47,002 nucleotides of DNA from an uncultured Verrucomicrobiota bacterium (GTDB lineage Bacteria > Verrucomicrobiota > Verrucomicrobiia > Opitutales > Opitutaceae), in the NCBI GenBank assembly GCA_903876795.1, contig CAIRBK010000074.1, positions 1-47,002 of the forward strand, in the 5' to 3' direction. The position numbers were made by a program, and so were the translations under genes. Positions within the stretch are counted from its first letter, which is position 1, and each line of letters begins with the position of its first letter. The notes below the pieces were generated by a model. The model was not told the DNA's origin. It saw only the letters and a list, made by a program, of their open reading frames with translations, and ran no database searches. Of this stretch, positions 36,564-45,334 are shown piece by piece.

Positions 36564-36612
36564 CTTGTTTCTGAAATCACTCACGTCGTGAACTCTGCGC
36601 GTGAGAGGATGA
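36564..36612 (+). repeat. Partial copy C of the ~175-bp palindromic element
   Basis: Left end only: CTTGTTTCTGAAATCACTC then TCGTGAACTCTGCGCGTGAG and AGGAT, as in copies B and D. The rest of the element is absent. AAACACACCC at 36549-36558 is the opposite terminus of such an element. It lies ~57 bp after the ABC-F stop. Confidence 0.7.
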
Positions 36613-36645
36613 TACCAATGGTTGCGTGAATTAAGATTATCCCGG

Positions 36646-36706
36646 CGAAACGGCTCCGCCGTTCCGCTACGGATTCCCAAAGTAGCGGAATCGCGGAGCG
36701 ATTTCG
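36646..36706. repeat. 61-bp hairpin repeat
   Basis: Arms 36646-36670 and 36682-36706 pair at 21 of 25 positions (CGAAACGGCTCCGCCG opposite CGCGGAGCGATTTCG) around an 11-base loop. It sits between element copies C and D. No second copy was seen; probably a further REP-like family. Confidence 0.55.
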
Positions 36707-36721
36707 GTTTGGAGATCGTTA

Positions 36722-36896
36722 AGGGGGTGTGTCTGAAATCACTCAGATCGTGGCACTCCGCGAGTGAGAGGAGAAGCCGGCTGGGCCGGCGTTGACCTCG
36801 ACGGCACGACCCGTCGGGTCGCCTCCGTCTCGGTCGTCTTGGCCGAGCCCGCTTCTCCTCTCACGCCGAACCGATTTTTTCCGAAATACGCCCTAG
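36722..36896 (+). repeat. Full copy D of the ~175-bp palindromic element
   Basis: Begins AGGGGGTGTGTCTGAAATC and ends CGAAATACGCCCTAG. The interior GTGAGAGGAGAAGCCGGCTG faces CCGAGCCCGCTTCTCCTCTC; the centre ACGACCCGTCGGGTCG is a perfect palindrome. The terminal CTA supplies, on the minus strand, the TAG stop of the nucleotidase-RTX gene. Confidence 0.85.
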
Positions 36897-39352
36897 AGCG
36901 AGAAATCGCGGGCGGGCTTGACCTGGGCGGCGGTGAGGCCGCGCAAGGTGGCGATGGTGCGGCCCGCGCCGCGACCGGCATCGCCATCGACGTCGAGCTG
37001 GATGGCGACGCCGCCTATGGTATCGACGATCTTGATATAGCCGTCGGTGACGGCGGCGTTGCCGGTGGGGGCGCCCACGTTGGTGAGCAAGGTGGCGAGG
37101 CTCAGCTTGTCGGCGTAGGGCGTGAAGTCGGTGATCGTGTCGCCGATCTCGCGCAGGGAGTTGTAGACAAACTTGTCGCCGCCCGCGCCGCCGGTAAGGA
37201 CATCGGCGCCGAGACCACCGGTGATGGTATTGTCGTTGGCGTCGCCGCCCAGGGTGTCGCGGCCACTGGTGCCGACAGCGGGCGCGCCCTCGACCGGGGC
37301 GATTGAGACCGCGAGGTCGACGAGGCGGCCGTAGCGGTCGTAGGGATTCTCGACTCCGTAGGCCTGGCTGGTGATGGCGGGACCATCCGCAGCACTGGAG
37401 CGGCCGAGACCACCGAGATTTTTCTCAGTCGCGATGAAGTCGGCCAGTGCCTCCTGGTAGGTGATGGTGTTGACGTTGTTTTCAAAAGCGACGTTGTTGG
37501 CCGCGAAGGGGTAACCGTCACCGCCGGCGGCGGTGAAGTCGATGGTGGCGAAGCTGAAGGCCGGGGCGGAGATGTTTACGACGCCGTCCGAGACAAGCAC
37601 GGTGCCATTGTCCATGACGACCTCGCGGATGCGGCTGCCGGTGCCGACGCGGGTGGCTTCGGTGCCGGAACTCGAACGGGCCGTCCGAGTGGTGTCATAA
37701 ACCACGCGGATGCCGGAGACCTGGGCGAAGCGGCCCTGGGCTGAGCCGGCGGGGGTGGACGCGGCGACCGAGTGCTCGAGCAGGTCCTTGAGCTGGGCGG
37801 CGGTCATGGCGGGAGCGCGCTTCACGAGGTTGGTGAAGGGCAGCACGTTGAAGGTGTCTCCCACCGAGACATCGCGGGCCGTGGCGGGAGAGGTGGGGCC
37901 GGCAACGGTGGTGCGGATGCCGCCGCCGTTTTGAATGGCCACCTCGGCGGCGCCGGCAAAGCGCATGGCGTCGGCGACGAGGTTGCCGAGGTTGGTCTCG
38001 GCATTGCGCACCCCGATGGCGGAGTAAACGGTGCCGCTCGGGGCGCTGACGCCGCGGTCGCCATTCAGGCGCACGGCGGTCTGGCCGACGATCTGGGCGT
38101 TGAGGTCGTTGATGAAATTTTGGACGGGGGTGATGACCGAGTTTTGCAGGGCGACGTTGCCGGAGACCGCGTCTGCATCGGCGTTGTAGGTGATGGCGGT
38201 GACTCCGGACGTGCCTCCGCCGTTCGTGATGGTGGAGGTGAGACCCGATACGCGCAGCATGCGGGTGGAGTCGATGGCGGTGACCAGGCCGGTGGTGTCG
38301 TTGATCGTGAGGTTCACCTCTCCCACGTAGCGGTTTCCGAAGTGGCTGGTCACGATGGGAGTGGGGGTGCCGTCAACATCGTTGTTGTAGACCGGATGGG
38401 TGTTGAACGTGGCCGAGACACCGCCGTTGATCAGCAGGTCGTCGGTGTCGGTCATCAATTCATGGCCGCCGCCGGAGACGACAAGGTCCACGTTGTTGAG
38501 GCCGGGCACGAGGATGTTCCGTTCGTTGGCGGCGTTTTGCAGATGGCTCATGACGACGATGACGGTGACGCCCTCGTTGTTGCGCAGTCGGTCGATCTCG
38601 GCCTGCACGAAGGGCAGAAGAGCCTGGAGGTTTTGCGTCTCGGAGTTGGTGGAGCTGAAACCGGCGGTCATGTTAACCGGACTTGGAGAGGAGATGGTGG
38701 GCAGGAGCGGGGTGGTTACGCCGATGATGCCGACTTTTTTGCCTCCGGGGGTGGTGATGATCTTGGAGGAGGCGACGTCACCGGAGGCCTTTAGCGCGGC
38801 GAAGGCCGGTGAGGCGTCGAAATTCAGATTGATTGAAAGGTAGGTGGTTTCCGAGACCTTGACAAAGCGGGCGGCATCGGCGGCGCCCTGATCGAACTCG
38901 TGGTTGCCGAACACGGCGGCATCAAAGCCGATCTCGCGCAGAGCGATGGCGTCGTAGAAGTCCTGGCCGCTGTCGGTGTAGGCGTTGGCCAGATTGGTGT
39001 AACTGGCGGTGAAGCGAGGGCCGGGCAGGAACGCGTCACCGGCATTGAGTTTGATGACGAAGCGATTGGCGGAGGCGGCGGTGGTTTCGGCGTTGTCGAT
39101 CACGGCGGCGAGACGGTCCACGCCACCGTAATAGGAGATGATCTGGAAGGCGCTCGCCACGGCATTGCTCGTCGAGCTCGTTGGCGTGTTGCGCAGGTTG
39201 CCCTGGGCGGAGAGCAGCCAGGATTCCTGGTCGCCGACGTGAAGGATGGTGAGGCCCTCGGCCTGCAAGGCGGCGGGGGTGAAGGCAAGGGTGGCGATGA
39301 AAGCGGCGAGGCCGAGGGCGGGCCGCTGGAAAAAGGCGGGAAAAGATTTCAT
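36893..39352 (-). CDS. Secreted 5'-nucleotidase/metallophosphatase with C-terminal RTX repeats
   Basis: 819 aa. A signal-like N-terminus (MKSFPAFFQRPALGLAAFIA, cleavage near LQAEG) leads into a calcineurin-like phosphatase domain (~30-330) with GDAFLPG, FGNHEFDQGAAD and VVMSHLQNAANE. The usual first metal motif DxH is instead GDQES, and the later GHTH-type motif reads SGGGHE, so metal use may differ. A 5'-nucleotidase C-terminal domain follows (~430-690; NLVADAMRF, QNGGGIRTTV). Residues ~715-770 hold hemolysin-type calcium repeats (GGDANDNTITGGLGADVLTG), normally a type I secretion mark, which is odd beside a Sec-like signal. The stop codon comes from repeat copy D, so the original C-terminus may be altered. 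The start is given to within a base. Confidence 0.85.
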   Translation of the reverse strand: MKSFPAFFQRPALGLAAFIATLAFTPAALQAEGLTILHVGDQESWLLSAQGNLRNTPTSSTSNAVASAFQIISYYGGVDRLAAVIDNAETTAASANRFVIKLNAGDAFLPGPRFTASYTNLANAYTDSGQDFYDAIALREIGFDAAVFGNHEFDQGAADAARFVKVSETTYLSINLNFDASPAFAALKASGDVASSKIITTPGGKKVGIIGVTTPLLPTISSPSPVNMTAGFSSTNSETQNLQALLPFVQAEIDRLRNNEGVTVIVVMSHLQNAANERNILVPGLNNVDLVVSGGGHELMTDTDDLLINGGVSATFNTHPVYNNDVDGTPTPIVTSHFGNRYVGEVNLTINDTTGLVTAIDSTRMLRVSGLTSTITNGGGTSGVTAITYNADADAVSGNVALQNSVITPVQNFINDLNAQIVGQTAVRLNGDRGVSAPSGTVYSAIGVRNAETNLGNLVADAMRFAGAAEVAIQNGGGIRTTVAGPTSPATARDVSVGDTFNVLPFTNLVKRAPAMTAAQLKDLLEHSVAASTPAGSAQGRFAQVSGIRVVYDTTRTARSSSGTEATRVGTGSRIREVVMDNGTVLVSDGVVNISAPAFSFATIDFTAAGGDGYPFAANNVAFENNVNTITYQEALADFIATEKNLGGLGRSSAADGPAITSQAYGVENPYDRYGRLVDLAVSIAPVEGAPAVGTSGRDTLGGDANDNTITGGLGADVLTGGAGGDKFVYNSLREIGDTITDFTPYADKLSLATLLTNVGAPTGNAAVTDGYIKIVDTIGGVAIQLDVDGDAGRGAGRTIATLRGLTAAQVKPARDFSL

Positions 39353-39395
39353 GGGAAGGGGCTGGCGGGATTCAAGGGTTCGGAGCGGGGGGAAA

Positions 39396-40097
39396 TCAGG
39401 CGGAGCGGCGACGGCGCATCGCGACGAGACCAAGGGCCAAGGAGCCGACGAGCGCGGCGTAGGTGGACGGCTCGGGAATCGCTGTGAGCGTGACGTTGTC
39501 GATCAAAACGGCCGAGGTGACGTCAAAGCTCGCGGTATCGACCACGCCGAGGCTGAGTTTAACGGTGCCGGTCGAGGTGAAGACCTGAACGTAGGTTTTC
39601 AGACCCGTCTCAGTGCCGTAGCTGGTGGAAGCAGTGATCGCGTCACTGGAATCGGCGAAAGAGAACACGTTGCCATCAATGCCCACAAAGGCGTGGTCAA
39701 AAGTGCCGGTTTCGTTGGTGAAGAAGTTGTAGCTGAAGCTCAGTTCGTAGAGACCGGCCGGAAGGCTGAAGGTCTGGCTGAGGCCGGAGCCTTCATTGGC
39801 GGGATCCAGCCCGAGATTCGCGTCGCCGATGGCGAGACCGGTGCTCTCCTCCAGCCCCAGGGCCACGTTGGCCTCGAGTGGCGAAGTGCCGGAGACGTTG
39901 AAGTTGGCAGTATCGTCAGCACCACCGTTGGACGCGGTGGTCAGGAAAGCACCTCCGGATTGGGAGATGGCATCACCGACAGGGTTCCAGTTGGCGAGAC
40001 CACTGCCGAAGTCGGCATTGACGGGCTGGGAATAAGCGTGGCTTGCGAGGATAATTGCGGCCGTCGCGGAGCAGATGAAACGGAGAGTGCAAAACAT
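39396..40097 (-). CDS. PEP-CTERM sorting domain protein
   Basis: 233 aa. Signal peptide (IICSATAAIILASHAYS-like, cleavage after YSQ). The mature part begins NADFGSGLANWNPVGDAISQ and has the jelly-roll pattern of DUF642/choice-of-anchor-type secreted proteins (LPAGLYELSFSYNFFTN, GVVDTASFDVTSAVLIDNV). The C-terminus PEPSTYAALVGSLALGLVAM followed by RRRR is the PEP-CTERM tripartite signal that the exosortase/archaeosortase system recognises for envelope or exopolysaccharide attachment. No exosortase is in the window. It lies 43 bp upstream of the nucleotidase gene in the same direction and may share its transcript. Confidence 0.88.
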   Translation of the reverse strand: MFCTLRFICSATAAIILASHAYSQPVNADFGSGLANWNPVGDAISQSGGAFLTTASNGGADDTANFNVSGTSPLEANVALGLEESTGLAIGDANLGLDPANEGSGLSQTFSLPAGLYELSFSYNFFTNETGTFDHAFVGIDGNVFSFADSSDAITASTSYGTETGLKTYVQVFTSTGTVKLSLGVVDTASFDVTSAVLIDNVTLTAIPEPSTYAALVGSLALGLVAMRRRRSA

Positions 40098-40187
40098 GAT
40101 TGGGTGTGATTGAGGGTTGATCTTCGGCTGCCGCCAGGATGCCCGACAAATGTCACGCTTTCGCGACCATTGAGTTACACCTGTATT

Positions 40188-40362
40188 AAGGTGTGTTTCG
40201 GAAATCACTCAGATCGTCGAAATCTGCGATTGAGAGGAGAAGCCGGCTGGGCCGGCGTTGCCCTCGACGCCACGACCCGCCGGGTCGCCTCCGTCTCGGC
40301 CGCCTTGGCCGAGCCCGCTTCTCCTCTCACGCCGACCGATTCATTTCAGAAACACATCCTGG
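40188..40362 (+). repeat. Full copy E of the ~175-bp palindromic element
   Basis: AAGGTGTGTTTCGGAAATCA at the left faces TTTCAGAAACACATCCT at the right. The interior TGAGAGGAGAAGCCGGCTGG faces GCCGAGCCCGCTTCTCCTC; it is ~90% identical by eye to copy D. Its right end overlaps the glycoside hydrolase gene and provides the last six codons and TGA of that gene. Confidence 0.85.
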
Positions 40363-41642
40363 CGCAGGCGGATGCGCTCGGCGCGGGCGTTGATCTGGGC
40401 GATCAACTCGGTGTGCTCGACGGCTTCCCGGTCGTCGATGTGCACCAGCCCCGAGCCAAACGGCGGGATGTCCTCGGGTTCGTCCGCCCAGCGCGCCCAT
40501 TCGTAGCCGACGACCGCACGGTGCGCGCAGGCCGCCGTGAGCGCCCTCCGGCCGTCGCGCAACATCCGCTCGAGCCGCGTCGGTCCCGAGTGGGGCTTGA
40601 ACGGGGCGACGCGGAAGCGCTCGTTGGACAAGCCGAACGAGGTCAACACCAGCGGCATCCCCGCGGTGTCCGCGTAGAGCTCGGCCAGCGCGGCGAACTC
40701 CGGCCCGTGGCAATGCCACGAGACCGTGTCCACATGCGGATACACGCACTCGGCGAGCACCGCCGATCCGGGCGGGTGATGGAAGCGGCAGCCCAGCACG
40801 AGATGGTCGGGATCGTGCCGCCGGAGCGCGGCCGCCGTCGTTGTGAAATAGCGGTGCGCCACCTCGCGGGCGAACCGGTCGTGGTCCCGCAGATAACCCA
40901 CGGTGGACAAGGGCCGGTCGTGCGTCGTCCGCTGGCGGATGACCTCGCGGTTGGGCAGGTCGATGCTCCACGCTCGGGCCAGCGAGCCGAGGTCTCCGCC
41001 GTTGGATGCCAGCACAAACTCCCATGCGGCGTGGTAGGCGGAGAAACCCGGTTCCAGGCTCAGGCACACTTGCAGCAGCGAGGGGCGGTCGTTCCTGACT
41101 TCGCCCCAGCCGAGCGCATCGTCGGTGTAATATCCCACAAGGTCCTCCCGCCCGATCCACCGCCCGGTCACGTCCGCAGCCTGTCGGTCGCAGGCCGCCG
41201 TCCATCCCGGGTCGAACACATCCGGCAGGCGGACGCCGTGCATGTGGATGACCGGCACGCCGCAGCCACGGAAATCCGCCAGCGCGGTGACGTAGAGCCC
41301 CGCCTTCTCGAGCGAGGGCTCGGGCCAGGGGCCGAGGGTGTTGACGTGCCAGTTGCGCAATCGCAACAGGGCCGATTTCGCGAAGCCGCCCGCGTCCCCG
41401 GTCCCGTGGATATTCTCGAGCGCCCGCGCATAGGCGCCCGGATGCCCGGTGGACGCGCCGACACGCCCGTGGCGGTTGACCGCCGCCACCCCTTTCAAAA
41501 AAAACGGCCCGCCGTGTGGATCCATCAGCCACCACCGGCCTGCGGGCGTCTGGCCCACGCGAAAAAATCCCGGACGCCCGCGCAGTGATTCGGGTTTCAG
41601 AGAAAAACGGCCGTGAGACTCCGCGTCGCGGACTTTCGCCAT
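40341..41642 (-). CDS. Clan-A (TIM-barrel) glycoside hydrolase-like protein, agarase-like
   Basis: 433 aa without signal peptide. Opening GFFRVGQTPAGRWWLMDPHG with PFFLKGVAAVN is the entry of beta-agarase/GH50- or GH5-like barrels. LRLRNWHVNTLGPWPEPSL, LVGYYTDDALGWGE and YEWARWADEPED follow in barrel order. The acid/base Glu is expected after beta-4, where LVGYYTDDALGW has Asp instead of the canonical NE pair. The nucleophile candidate near VLTSFGLS is also not a clear Glu, so activity is doubtful or the family is unusual. The last residues QDVFLK and the stop come from repeat copy E. Confidence 0.65.
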   Translation of the reverse strand: MAKVRDAESHGRFSLKPESLRGRPGFFRVGQTPAGRWWLMDPHGGPFFLKGVAAVNRHGRVGASTGHPGAYARALENIHGTGDAGGFAKSALLRLRNWHVNTLGPWPEPSLEKAGLYVTALADFRGCGVPVIHMHGVRLPDVFDPGWTAACDRQAADVTGRWIGREDLVGYYTDDALGWGEVRNDRPSLLQVCLSLEPGFSAYHAAWEFVLASNGGDLGSLARAWSIDLPNREVIRQRTTHDRPLSTVGYLRDHDRFAREVAHRYFTTTAAALRRHDPDHLVLGCRFHHPPGSAVLAECVYPHVDTVSWHCHGPEFAALAELYADTAGMPLVLTSFGLSNERFRVAPFKPHSGPTRLERMLRDGRRALTAACAHRAVVGYEWARWADEPEDIPPFGSGLVHIDDREAVEHTELIAQINARAERIRLRQDVFLK

Positions 41643-41721
41643 GACTGCTGACGCTAGCGGCCATCCGCCCCGGATGGGAAGCCCGCTCGTCGCGGGCGCG
41701 GAGGTATCTTCCGTGCCCCGG

Positions 41722-42336
41722 TCAAGGCCGGTCCGGCCGCTTCAGGCTGAAGCGGTCCCGGGTCGTCACGTAGTTTTCACCGCCGAGACGGCCCACCGTG
41801 TCGAGGAGCGCGGGGTCGATCCCGCCGCCGGCCGCGAGCACCGCGTCGCTCACGTAAGCCGACACGATGCGGCCGAACACCACGCTGGCCGCGCCGGCAC
41901 CCTCGCCCACGGGCACGATGGTATGAAGACGGCACTCGAAGGCGACGGGAGCGGCCTCGACGCGCGGGGGACGGACCTGCGCGGACGCCGCCGGGGCGAT
42001 CCCGAACTTGTCGAACTCGCTCTCGCCGTAGGGCAGCAAGGCGGCGCAGGCGTTCATCTGCCCTGTGTGCGCGTGGGTCACCAGGTTCACGACAAACTCG
42101 CCGGTCGCCTCGATGTTGCGCACGGTGTCCTTGCGCTCGCCCGAGCGGTTGTTGACCGCCGAAAACATCAGGGTGGGCGGGTTGCCGGTGATGCCGTTGA
42201 AAAACGAAAAGGGGGCCAGATTGGTGCGGCCTTCGGGCGAGACCGTGGAAACCCAGGCGATGGGCCGGGGCGTGATCGTGTCGGCCATCCAGTTGTAGGC
42301 GTCGCGTGGAGACAATTTGGTGAAATCGATAACCAT
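41722..42336 (-). CDS. Flavin reductase family protein (FMN-binding split barrel)
   Basis: 204 aa. DTITPRPIAWVSTVSPEG, TNLAPFSFFNGITGNPPTLMF and KDTVRNIEATGEFVVNLV are the FMN-binding motifs of the DIM6/NTAB flavin reductase family; HTIVPVGEGAGAASVVFGRI matches its dimer interface. Such proteins reduce FMN with NAD(P)H for partner monooxygenases or act as flavoproteins with unknown substrates. The gene stands alone between the glycoside hydrolase (79 bp downstream, same strand) and a divergent membrane protein. Start MVIDFTKLSPRDAYNW agrees with the family. Confidence 0.9.
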   Translation of the reverse strand: MVIDFTKLSPRDAYNWMADTITPRPIAWVSTVSPEGRTNLAPFSFFNGITGNPPTLMFSAVNNRSGERKDTVRNIEATGEFVVNLVTHAHTGQMNACAALLPYGESEFDKFGIAPAASAQVRPPRVEAAPVAFECRLHTIVPVGEGAGAASVVFGRIVSAYVSDAVLAAGGGIDPALLDTVGRLGGENYVTTRDRFSLKRPDRP

Positions 42337-42474
42337 CGCGCCACGCTGCCCGCCTCCGGCCCGAACGCAACGCGCGAGCCGGCCTCCCAAGGAATGATTA
42401 AAACGCCTCCTGCCTCCGATCAGAAATCTTCCCGCTCGCCCGGAACCGTCCGCGCGGGCAGGCTCGGCAACCCT

Positions 42475-43173
42475 ATGTCAGCCCATTCTCCGATCGAAGA
42501 AGCTCCCTGGAAGGCCGGCCTGCGCAGCGCGCGGGCCAACCTCGCGCCCGGACTGGTGCTGCAGGCCTTCGCGCTGGCGGTGGTGCTCGGGTATTATTTT
42601 CACGGCCCCACCCGCGAGTGGCTGTCACAGCTCGGCGACCTGCGCATGAGGATGGGCGCTGCCTTCGGCATCCTCTCGACCGCGCTCTTCGGGGGGCTTC
42701 TGCCTTTGCTCTGCCTGAAATCGACCCGGGCCACCCGCGACCAATACTCCTGGGGACAGGGCGGTTTCCTGACATTTTTCTGGGGCTTGAAGGGCGCCGA
42801 ACTCGCCCTCTGGTATGGATTCCTCGCCTGGAGCGTCGGTCCGGGCAACGATCCCGGCACCGTGGCCGTCAAGGCCTTGATCGACCAGCTGGTCTATTGC
42901 CCGATCTGGGCGATCCCCTCGACCACCCTGGCCTACGCCTGGTGCGAACTCCGCTTCGACACTCGCGCGGTGATCGCCGACGTGCGCGCTCCGCGCTGGT
43001 ATGCCCGCCGCGTGCTGCCCCTGCTCTGCGCCAACCTCGGCCTGTGGCTGCCCATCGTGTGCATCATTTACGCCCTGCCCACGCCCCTCCAGCTCCCGCT
43101 GCAAAACATCGTGCTCTGCTTCTTCACCCTGATGCTCGCCCACCTGACGGCCCGCCCCGCCAAACGCGAATAA
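42475..43173 (+). CDS. Integral membrane protein of unknown function
   Basis: 232 aa starting at MSAHSPIEEAPW. Five or six hydrophobic segments are visible: LVLQAFALAVVLGYYF (~23-40), AAFGILSTALFGGLLPLL (~58-76), the aromatic GGFLTFFWGLKGAELALWYG (~95-115), VYCPIWAIPSTTLAYAW (~139-155), CANLGLWLPIVCIIYAL (~180-198) and NIVLCFFTLMLAHL. I do not recognise a family. It ends 54 bp before the dsbD-like gene and is codirectional, so cotranscription is possible. A longer upstream frame lacks membrane character and was not used. Confidence 0.7.
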   Translation: MSAHSPIEEAPWKAGLRSARANLAPGLVLQAFALAVVLGYYFHGPTREWLSQLGDLRMRMGAAFGILSTALFGGLLPLLCLKSTRATRDQYSWGQGGFLTFFWGLKGAELALWYGFLAWSVGPGNDPGTVAVKALIDQLVYCPIWAIPSTTLAYAWCELRFDTRAVIADVRAPRWYARRVLPLLCANLGLWLPIVCIIYALPTPLQLPLQNIVLCFFTLMLAHLTARPAKRE

Positions 43174-43227
43174 CGCGCCCCGCCTTTGCATCCGGGACGT
43201 AAACGGATTAAGTCCCGACATCCCGCC

Positions 43228-45327
43228 ATGCCGCTTCGCGCCCTCCTCGCCCTGATCGTTTTTGTCGTCGGACTCTGCGTCCCGGCCGCGCGCGCGCAGG
43301 TCCGGGCCGCGCTCGTCGCCGCCGAGCAATCGGTGCAGCCCGGGCGCCCGGTCAACGTCGCGCTTCGCCTGGAGCATGATCCTCACTGGCATTCCTACTG
43401 GATCAATCCCGGCACCGGTTACGCGACTTCGCTCAACTGGAACCTCCCGCCCGGCTGGTCCGCCTCCGAGATCCGCTGGCCCGTCCCGTCAGTCGTGCGC
43501 GACACCGCCGGCATCATCACAGGCAACGGTTACGAGGGCATCGTTTACCTGCCCGTCATCCTCACGCCTCCCGCCGATCTCCGGCCGGGCGAAACCGTCA
43601 CGCTCTCCGCCGAGGCCAAATGGCTCATGTGCGAGAAAATCTGCGTCCCCGGCAAAGCCCCCGTCTCGCTCTCCCTGCCCGTCCTCGCCGCCGTCCCCGC
43701 CCCTTCCACTGACGCCGCCCTCGCGGCCACGCTCGCCGCGCTCCCGCAGCCGCTGCCCTCGCTCAACGCCCGCGCCTCGCTCAAAGGCCCCACCCTCACC
43801 CTCACGTTGTCTCCCGCCGGCGACACTCCGCCGCCGAAACTCGCCAACCCCTGGTTCTTCTCCACCGACGAAACCGTCCAGTTCGACCAACCCCAATCCG
43901 TGCGGGCCGCCGGCCCGGGCGTGACCGTTCTGGAACTCCCGCTCGCGCCCAGCCTCGCGGAGCCGCCCGCCCGCCTCGCGGGGGTCCTGCGCTTCGAGCG
44001 GGGCGACGGCTCCGTCGCGGGCATCGCCATCGACACGCCCGTCGAGGCGGCGGCCAACGCCGCCGGCTCGTTTTCCTTCAACGTCACGCGCGCCACGCCC
44101 GGCGCCGCCGTCGCCGTCAACACCCTCGCCGGCACGCTGGCGCTGGCCTTCGTGGGCGGACTCATCCTCAACCTCATGCCGTGCGTCTTCCCCGTGCTCG
44201 GCATCAAGATCCTCGGCTTCGTCAACCAGGCCGGCGCCGACCGCCGGAAGGTCACGCTCCACGGTCTAGCCTTCGCCGGCGGGGTGTTGCTCTCGTTCTG
44301 GGCGCTGGCCGGCGTGCTGGCCGTCCTCCGCGCGGGCGGCGACCAGCTCGGCTGGGGCTTCCAACTCCAGTCGCCCGCCTTCGTCTTCGCACTCGCGGCC
44401 GTGATGCTCGTGTTCGCCTTGAGCATGAGCGGCGTGTTCGAGTTCGGGCTCGGCGCGACCGGCGTCGGCGCGGGCCTTCAGTCCAGACAGGGCATCGCCG
44501 GCTCGTTTTTCACCGGCGTACTCGCCACCGTCGTGGCCACGCCGTGCAGCGCACCCTTCCTCGCCCCCGCGCTGGGGGCCGCGCTCGCGTTGCCCGTGGC
44601 GGAGTCGTTCGCGGTGTTTACCGCCATCGCCGCCGGCCTCGCGTTGCCCTATCTGCTGCTGTCGATCTTCCCGCAGGCCGTGAAGGCCCTGCCCCGCCCC
44701 GGCGCGTGGATGGAGACGTTCAAACAGGCCATGTCGTTCCCGCTTTACGCGACCGTCGGCTACCTCGTGTGGGTGCTCGCCGGCCAGCTCAAGGCCGACG
44801 ACACCGCTCTGCTCGCCGTGCTGCTCGGCCTCGTGGTGATCGCGTTGGCCGCCTGGCTCTACGGACGCTACGCCGTGTTCGGCGCGAAACCCGCCCGGGC
44901 CCGCCTTGGCGTGGTCGGCGGTCTCGCCCTGCTCGGCCTAGGCTTATGGATCGGCTGGCCGCGCCCGCCCGCACCGACCGCGATCAGCTGGCAGCCTTGG
45001 AGCGCCGAAGCCGTGGCCAAGGCCGTGGCCGACGGGAAGCCCGTGTATGTCGATTTCACCGCCCGCTGGTGCTTCACCTGCCAGACCAACAAAAAGGTCG
45101 TCTTCGGCTCGGCCGAGGTGCTCAAAACCTTCCGCGATAAAAAGGTCGCCACCCTCCGCGCCGACTGGACCGACGAGGACCCGCTCATCACCGCCGAGCT
45201 GGCCAGGTGGAACCGCAGCGCCGTGCCGTTCAACCTCCTTTACCTCCCCGGTAAATCCGAGCCCGTCGCCCTGCCCGAATTGCTCACCCCGGGCATCGTG
45301 TTGGAGGCGTTGAAGACCGCCCTCTGA
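43228..45327 (+). CDS. dsbD: DsbD/ScsB-type thiol:disulfide interchange protein
   Basis: 699 aa. Signal peptide (LLALIVFVVGLCVPAARA) then a periplasmic DsbD-alpha-like domain with HWHSYWINPGTGYATSLNW and WLMCEKICVPGKAP (the CxxxC pair of ScsB-like proteins, residues ~140-146). A membrane core of eight segments (~295-580) has the paired cysteines in NLMPCVFPVLGIKIL and ATPCSAPFLAPALG, which carry electrons across the membrane. The C-terminal thioredoxin domain has FTARWCFTCQTNKKVVF (CxxC). It passes reducing power from cytoplasmic thioredoxin to periplasmic proteins. It is the middle gene of three rightward genes at the end of the window. Confidence 0.92.
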   Translation: MPLRALLALIVFVVGLCVPAARAQVRAALVAAEQSVQPGRPVNVALRLEHDPHWHSYWINPGTGYATSLNWNLPPGWSASEIRWPVPSVVRDTAGIITGNGYEGIVYLPVILTPPADLRPGETVTLSAEAKWLMCEKICVPGKAPVSLSLPVLAAVPAPSTDAALAATLAALPQPLPSLNARASLKGPTLTLTLSPAGDTPPPKLANPWFFSTDETVQFDQPQSVRAAGPGVTVLELPLAPSLAEPPARLAGVLRFERGDGSVAGIAIDTPVEAAANAAGSFSFNVTRATPGAAVAVNTLAGTLALAFVGGLILNLMPCVFPVLGIKILGFVNQAGADRRKVTLHGLAFAGGVLLSFWALAGVLAVLRAGGDQLGWGFQLQSPAFVFALAAVMLVFALSMSGVFEFGLGATGVGAGLQSRQGIAGSFFTGVLATVVATPCSAPFLAPALGAALALPVAESFAVFTAIAAGLALPYLLLSIFPQAVKALPRPGAWMETFKQAMSFPLYATVGYLVWVLAGQLKADDTALLAVLLGLVVIALAAWLYGRYAVFGAKPARARLGVVGGLALLGLGLWIGWPRPPAPTAISWQPWSAEAVAKAVADGKPVYVDFTARWCFTCQTNKKVVFGSAEVLKTFRDKKVATLRADWTDEDPLITAELARWNRSAVPFNLLYLPGKSEPVALPELLTPGIVLEALKTAL

Positions 45328-45334
45328 TTTTCCC

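Noticed and set aside
36764-37306. Plus-strand frame starting inside repeat copy D
   Set aside because: Translation of the repeat plus the antisense of the nucleotidase gene; similar peptides appear from each repeat copy only because the DNA repeats.
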